Shown: piece by piece, positions 5,743-7,298 of the stretch
Position numbering within the stretch: position 1 is the first letter of the stretch
Layout: every line of letters begins with the position of its first letter
From: Spirochaetaceae bacterium
GTDB taxonomy: Bacteria; Spirochaetota; Spirochaetia; Treponematales; Breznakiellaceae
Assembly (NCBI GenBank): GCA_031284645.1
Contig: JAITXS010000044.1
Location: forward strand, 1 to 7,298
Direction: 5' to 3'
Length of the DNA: 7,298 nt
The notes under the pieces: model-generated
What the model saw: only the letters and a program-made list of their open reading frames with translations
Told to the model about the DNA's origin: nothing
Databases searched by the model: none
Translations under genes and position numbers: made by a program

Positions 5743-5753
5743 TCAAGTAATTA

Positions 5754-5840
5754 GGAGAGATGTCCGAGTGGTCGAAGGTGCACGCTTGGAAAGCGTGTGT
5801 GCTCGAAAGAGTACCGAGGGTTCAAATCCCTCTCTCTCCG
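5754..5840 (+). tRNA. tRNA-Ser (anticodon GGA)
   Basis: An 87-nt class II tRNA. The acceptor stem pairs GGAGAGA (5754-5760) with TCTCTCC (5833-5839), with discriminator G at 5840. The anticodon stem CACGC/GCGTG (5781-5785, 5793-5797) encloses TTGGAAA with anticodon GGA at 5788-5790, reading UCC and UCU serine codons. The long variable arm (GTGCTC 5799-5804, GAAA loop, GAGTAC 5809-5814) is diagnostic of serine-type tRNAs. The T arm GAGGG/CCCTC (5816-5820, 5828-5832) carries TTCAAAT. CCA is not encoded, so it must be added by the CCA-adding enzyme. It converges on argC with 53 nt between them. Confidence 0.97.
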
Positions 5841-5893
5841 AAAAGATACATTTTCGTCAGTACTACACGCCGTGGGCAGCGTTTTCTGTTGCC

Positions 5894-7084
5894 TTAGAAC
5901 AGGGCCGGAATATATTCCAGACCGGAATTTTCGTGAAAACCAAATATAATATTCATATTTTGAACAGCTTGGCCCGCCGCCCCTTTTATCATATTATCAA
6001 TCGCCGCCGTAACAATAAGCGTCCTTCCGCTCTGATCAATATGCGTTGAAATATCACAGTAATTTGAAAGCCTCACGCGGCCTGTCGTTGCATACAAGCC
6101 TTTAGGCAGAACACGGACAAATTGTTCATTCTGATAAAACTGTGTGTACAGGGTGCGGATATCATCCTCAAGCGTTTCAATTTCTTTTGTCGGCGGACGG
6201 GGACTTGCCCCGTCATGACGGGATATTTGATATTTTTGTGCAAGCCCTATGTACAGAGTCGCGAGTATACCCCTGTTCATAGGCGCAAGGTGCGGCGTAA
6301 AAATAATAGGACGTTCGTTTTCCATCTGCGCTGGATACTCTTTGGCCCCGTCCCGGTTTTTTTCCGGCGATTCCATCTTACGAAAATTCCTGCTGATTTC
6401 CGGTGTATGCCGGTGAGCGCCGACCTTATACGCCGTCAAGGAATCATTACATTCAGGAAAGTGATAAGCCCGTAAAAGCTCACGCCCGCCGCCTGTAACA
6501 CCCGAAGCCGCATCAATGATAATCGTACCTTCGCCGACCAAGCCTTTGACCAGCGCCGGATATGCGGCAAGAGAGGCGCAGGTAGGATAACACCCGGGAT
6601 TCCCGACAATCAGCGCTTCGGGTTTTCCGCCGTCAATCGCAGATAACAGACCGGAGGGACGCGCTTTTTCCTGTATTTTACCCCGATTAAGTTCACATAA
6701 ACCATAAACCGAGTTTTTGTGCAGATCCCTATTTGTATAAGGCTTACCGTACCACGCCTTGTACGATTCCTCATCATCGTCAAAACGAAAATCCGCCGAC
6801 ATATCAATAAAAGGAATCCCTTTGTCCATGCAACGTTCCGCAAAAGGCTCCGCCATCCCGTTCGGCAGCGCCGCAAACACCACATCCGACTCCCCGATGA
6901 GATCTTCAGCCTTTAACAGTTTTGTCCCGACCCTGCCCAGAAAATTAGGATAAACATCACTCAGCAATTGACCCTCGAAGCTCGTCGAGGAAAGCGCAAG
7001 ATCATTCACCTCAGGATGCCCGCAAAGGAGCCGGACAAGCTCCGCTCCCACATAACCCGTCGCGCCGATAATACCTGCAATCAT
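5894..7084 (-). CDS. argC: N-acetyl-gamma-glutamyl-phosphate reductase ArgC
   Basis: Predicted 396-aa cytoplasmic enzyme that reduces N-acetyl-glutamyl-5-phosphate with NADPH to the semialdehyde, the third step of ornithine/arginine synthesis. The N-terminal Rossmann domain has GIIGATGYVGAEL (4-16) and ALPNGMAEP (72-80). The catalytic cysteine is C165 in GNPGCYPT (161-168). Further family motifs are DAASGVTGGGRE (191-202), HRHTPEI (224-230), TPHLAPMNRGILAT (263-276) and NMIKGAAGQAVQNMN (364-378). The usual length is about 335-350 aa. The excess lies in three segments that look like insertions, near 135-156, 235-258 and 286-306, none touching a motif. The start at 7084 is supported by AAAGGTG (7089-7095) 4 nt upstream. 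No other arg gene is in the window; argJ or argB could lie elsewhere. A dispersed repeat lies 60 bp upstream. Confidence 0.96.
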   Translation of the reverse strand: MIAGIIGATGYVGAELVRLLCGHPEVNDLALSSTSFEGQLLSDVYPNFLGRVGTKLLKAEDLIGESDVVFAALPNGMAEPFAERCMDKGIPFIDMSADFRFDDDEESYKAWYGKPYTNRDLHKNSVYGLCELNRGKIQEKARPSGLLSAIDGGKPEALIVGNPGCYPTCASLAAYPALVKGLVGEGTIIIDAASGVTGGGRELLRAYHFPECNDSLTAYKVGAHRHTPEISRNFRKMESPEKNRDGAKEYPAQMENERPIIFTPHLAPMNRGILATLYIGLAQKYQISRHDGASPRPPTKEIETLEDDIRTLYTQFYQNEQFVRVLPKGLYATTGRVRLSNYCDISTHIDQSGRTLIVTAAIDNMIKGAAGQAVQNMNIIFGFHENSGLEYIPALF

Positions 7085-7088
7085 AAAT

Positions 7089-7095
7089 CACCTTT
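7089..7095 (-). promoter_or_regulatory. ribosome binding site of argC
   Basis: AAAGGTG on the minus strand, 4 nt before ATG 7084, supports this start. Further upstream a GATAAT hexamer occurs in the 7110-7130 region, but I find no -35 at proper spacing, so I call no promoter. Confidence 0.75.
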
Positions 7096-7144
7096 ATTCC
7101 AAGATAACCCGATTATTATCACTTGTCTAGTTTCACCAAAAGGA

Positions 7145-7259
7145 GGGGGAGCACTTTCGTTACCATGAACGTAAAATCGGTATAATAAGAGATCTATTTT
7201 CACAGCTCCCCCTGTCTGCGAACCCGCGCCGCCGGCGCGGTGTTCTCCGCCACCCCCAC
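7145..7259 (-). repeat. structured dispersed repeat, copy B (115 bp)
   Basis: Same layout and orientation as copy A (5414-5534): GGGGGAGC (7145-7152), exactly 52 nt, GCTCCCCC (7205-7212), a hairpin, then CTCCGC-C-ACCCCCAC (7245-7259). The second hairpin is near perfect: GAAC+CCGCGCC (7220-7230), loop GCC, GGCGCGG (7234-7240), one bulged T, GTTC (7242-7245). It ends about 60 bp upstream of the argC start. It is 6 bp shorter than copy A, all in the hairpin section. Confidence 0.8.
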
Positions 7260-7298
7260 AATTGGGTCTGAAGCATAGATTTTATCAGAACTCCACCC

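Larger units (their letters stand above)
5183..5753. other. 571-bp non-coding interval between radA and tRNA-Ser
   Basis: I see no convincing protein gene here on either strand. The interval contains, in order: a candidate radA promoter (5245-5274), a CGCnGATT triple array (5338-5367), a structured dispersed repeat (5414-5534), an ACCC-heptad segment in two parts (5570-5588 and 5640-5681), and a small hairpin (5724-5742) just before the tRNA. The 75-codon minus-strand frame at 5368-5595 runs across the repeat and has no family resemblance or ribosome binding site that I can defend. Confidence 0.75.

Noticed and set aside
5183..5753. CRISPR array in the repeat-rich interval
   Set aside because: The repeats are short, degenerate heptads without uniform spacers, and no cas genes are present.
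5875..5893. GGCAGC/GTTGCC hairpin as a terminator between the tRNA and argC
   Set aside because: The stem is short with a G-T pair on the plus strand and a mismatch on the minus strand, and no T-tract follows on either strand.
5768..6049. 93-codon plus-strand open frame starting inside the tRNA
   Set aside because: Its first part is the tRNA-Ser read as protein and the rest is antisense to argC.

Overview
The window looks like a stretch of bacterial chromosome, most plausibly from a spirochaete of the Treponema group. That assignment is inference. It rests on a flagellar MAF-type protein beside radA, an Hcp protein, a YqeC-type selenium-hydroxylase accessory protein and an arginine biosynthesis gene together, a mix that would suit a gut treponeme. 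No 16S or other decisive marker is present.

Layout from left to right. (1) yqeC on the plus strand (154-909), probably with its own promoter at 44-72. It converges on hcp. (2) A strong intrinsic terminator (927-965) ends hcp, a minus-strand gene (986-1480) for a type VI secretion Hcp tube protein. hcp has a near-consensus sigma70-type promoter (1523-1550) backed by helically phased A-tracts (1555-1581). (3) A large minus-strand gene (1670-3604) encodes a MAF/DUF115 motility-associated glycosyltransferase-like protein. (4) A 165-bp spacer (3605-3769) is rich in ACCC heptads and hairpins, and one hairpin abuts the ribosome binding site of the MAF gene. (5) radA (3770-5182, minus) encodes the complete recombination and repair ATPase. 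(6) A 571-bp non-coding interval (5183-5753) holds a candidate radA promoter, a short CGCnGATT array, one copy of a structured dispersed repeat, and a second ACCC-heptad tract with a clear G-quadruplex pattern on the minus strand. (7) A tRNA-Ser(GGA) gene (5754-5840, plus). (8) argC (5894-7084, minus) encodes N-acetyl-gamma-glutamyl-phosphate reductase, with family-atypical insertions. (9) A second copy of the dispersed repeat (7145-7259) lies upstream of argC.

The protein genes are individually recognisable and belong to unrelated pathways: selenium/molybdenum hydroxylase maturation, type VI secretion, flagellin modification, recombination and arginine synthesis. There is no single functional operon. 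radA and the MAF gene are the only plausible co-transcribed pair.

The least explained content is in the intergenic DNA. Two copies of a 115-121 bp element share architecture, an exactly conserved 52-nt spacing and a stem with a compensatory change. Two intergenic tracts share ACCC heptads and phrases such as CCCCATGA and CTCTACCC. These are the best candidates for undescribed elements here; I do not see a new multi-gene system.
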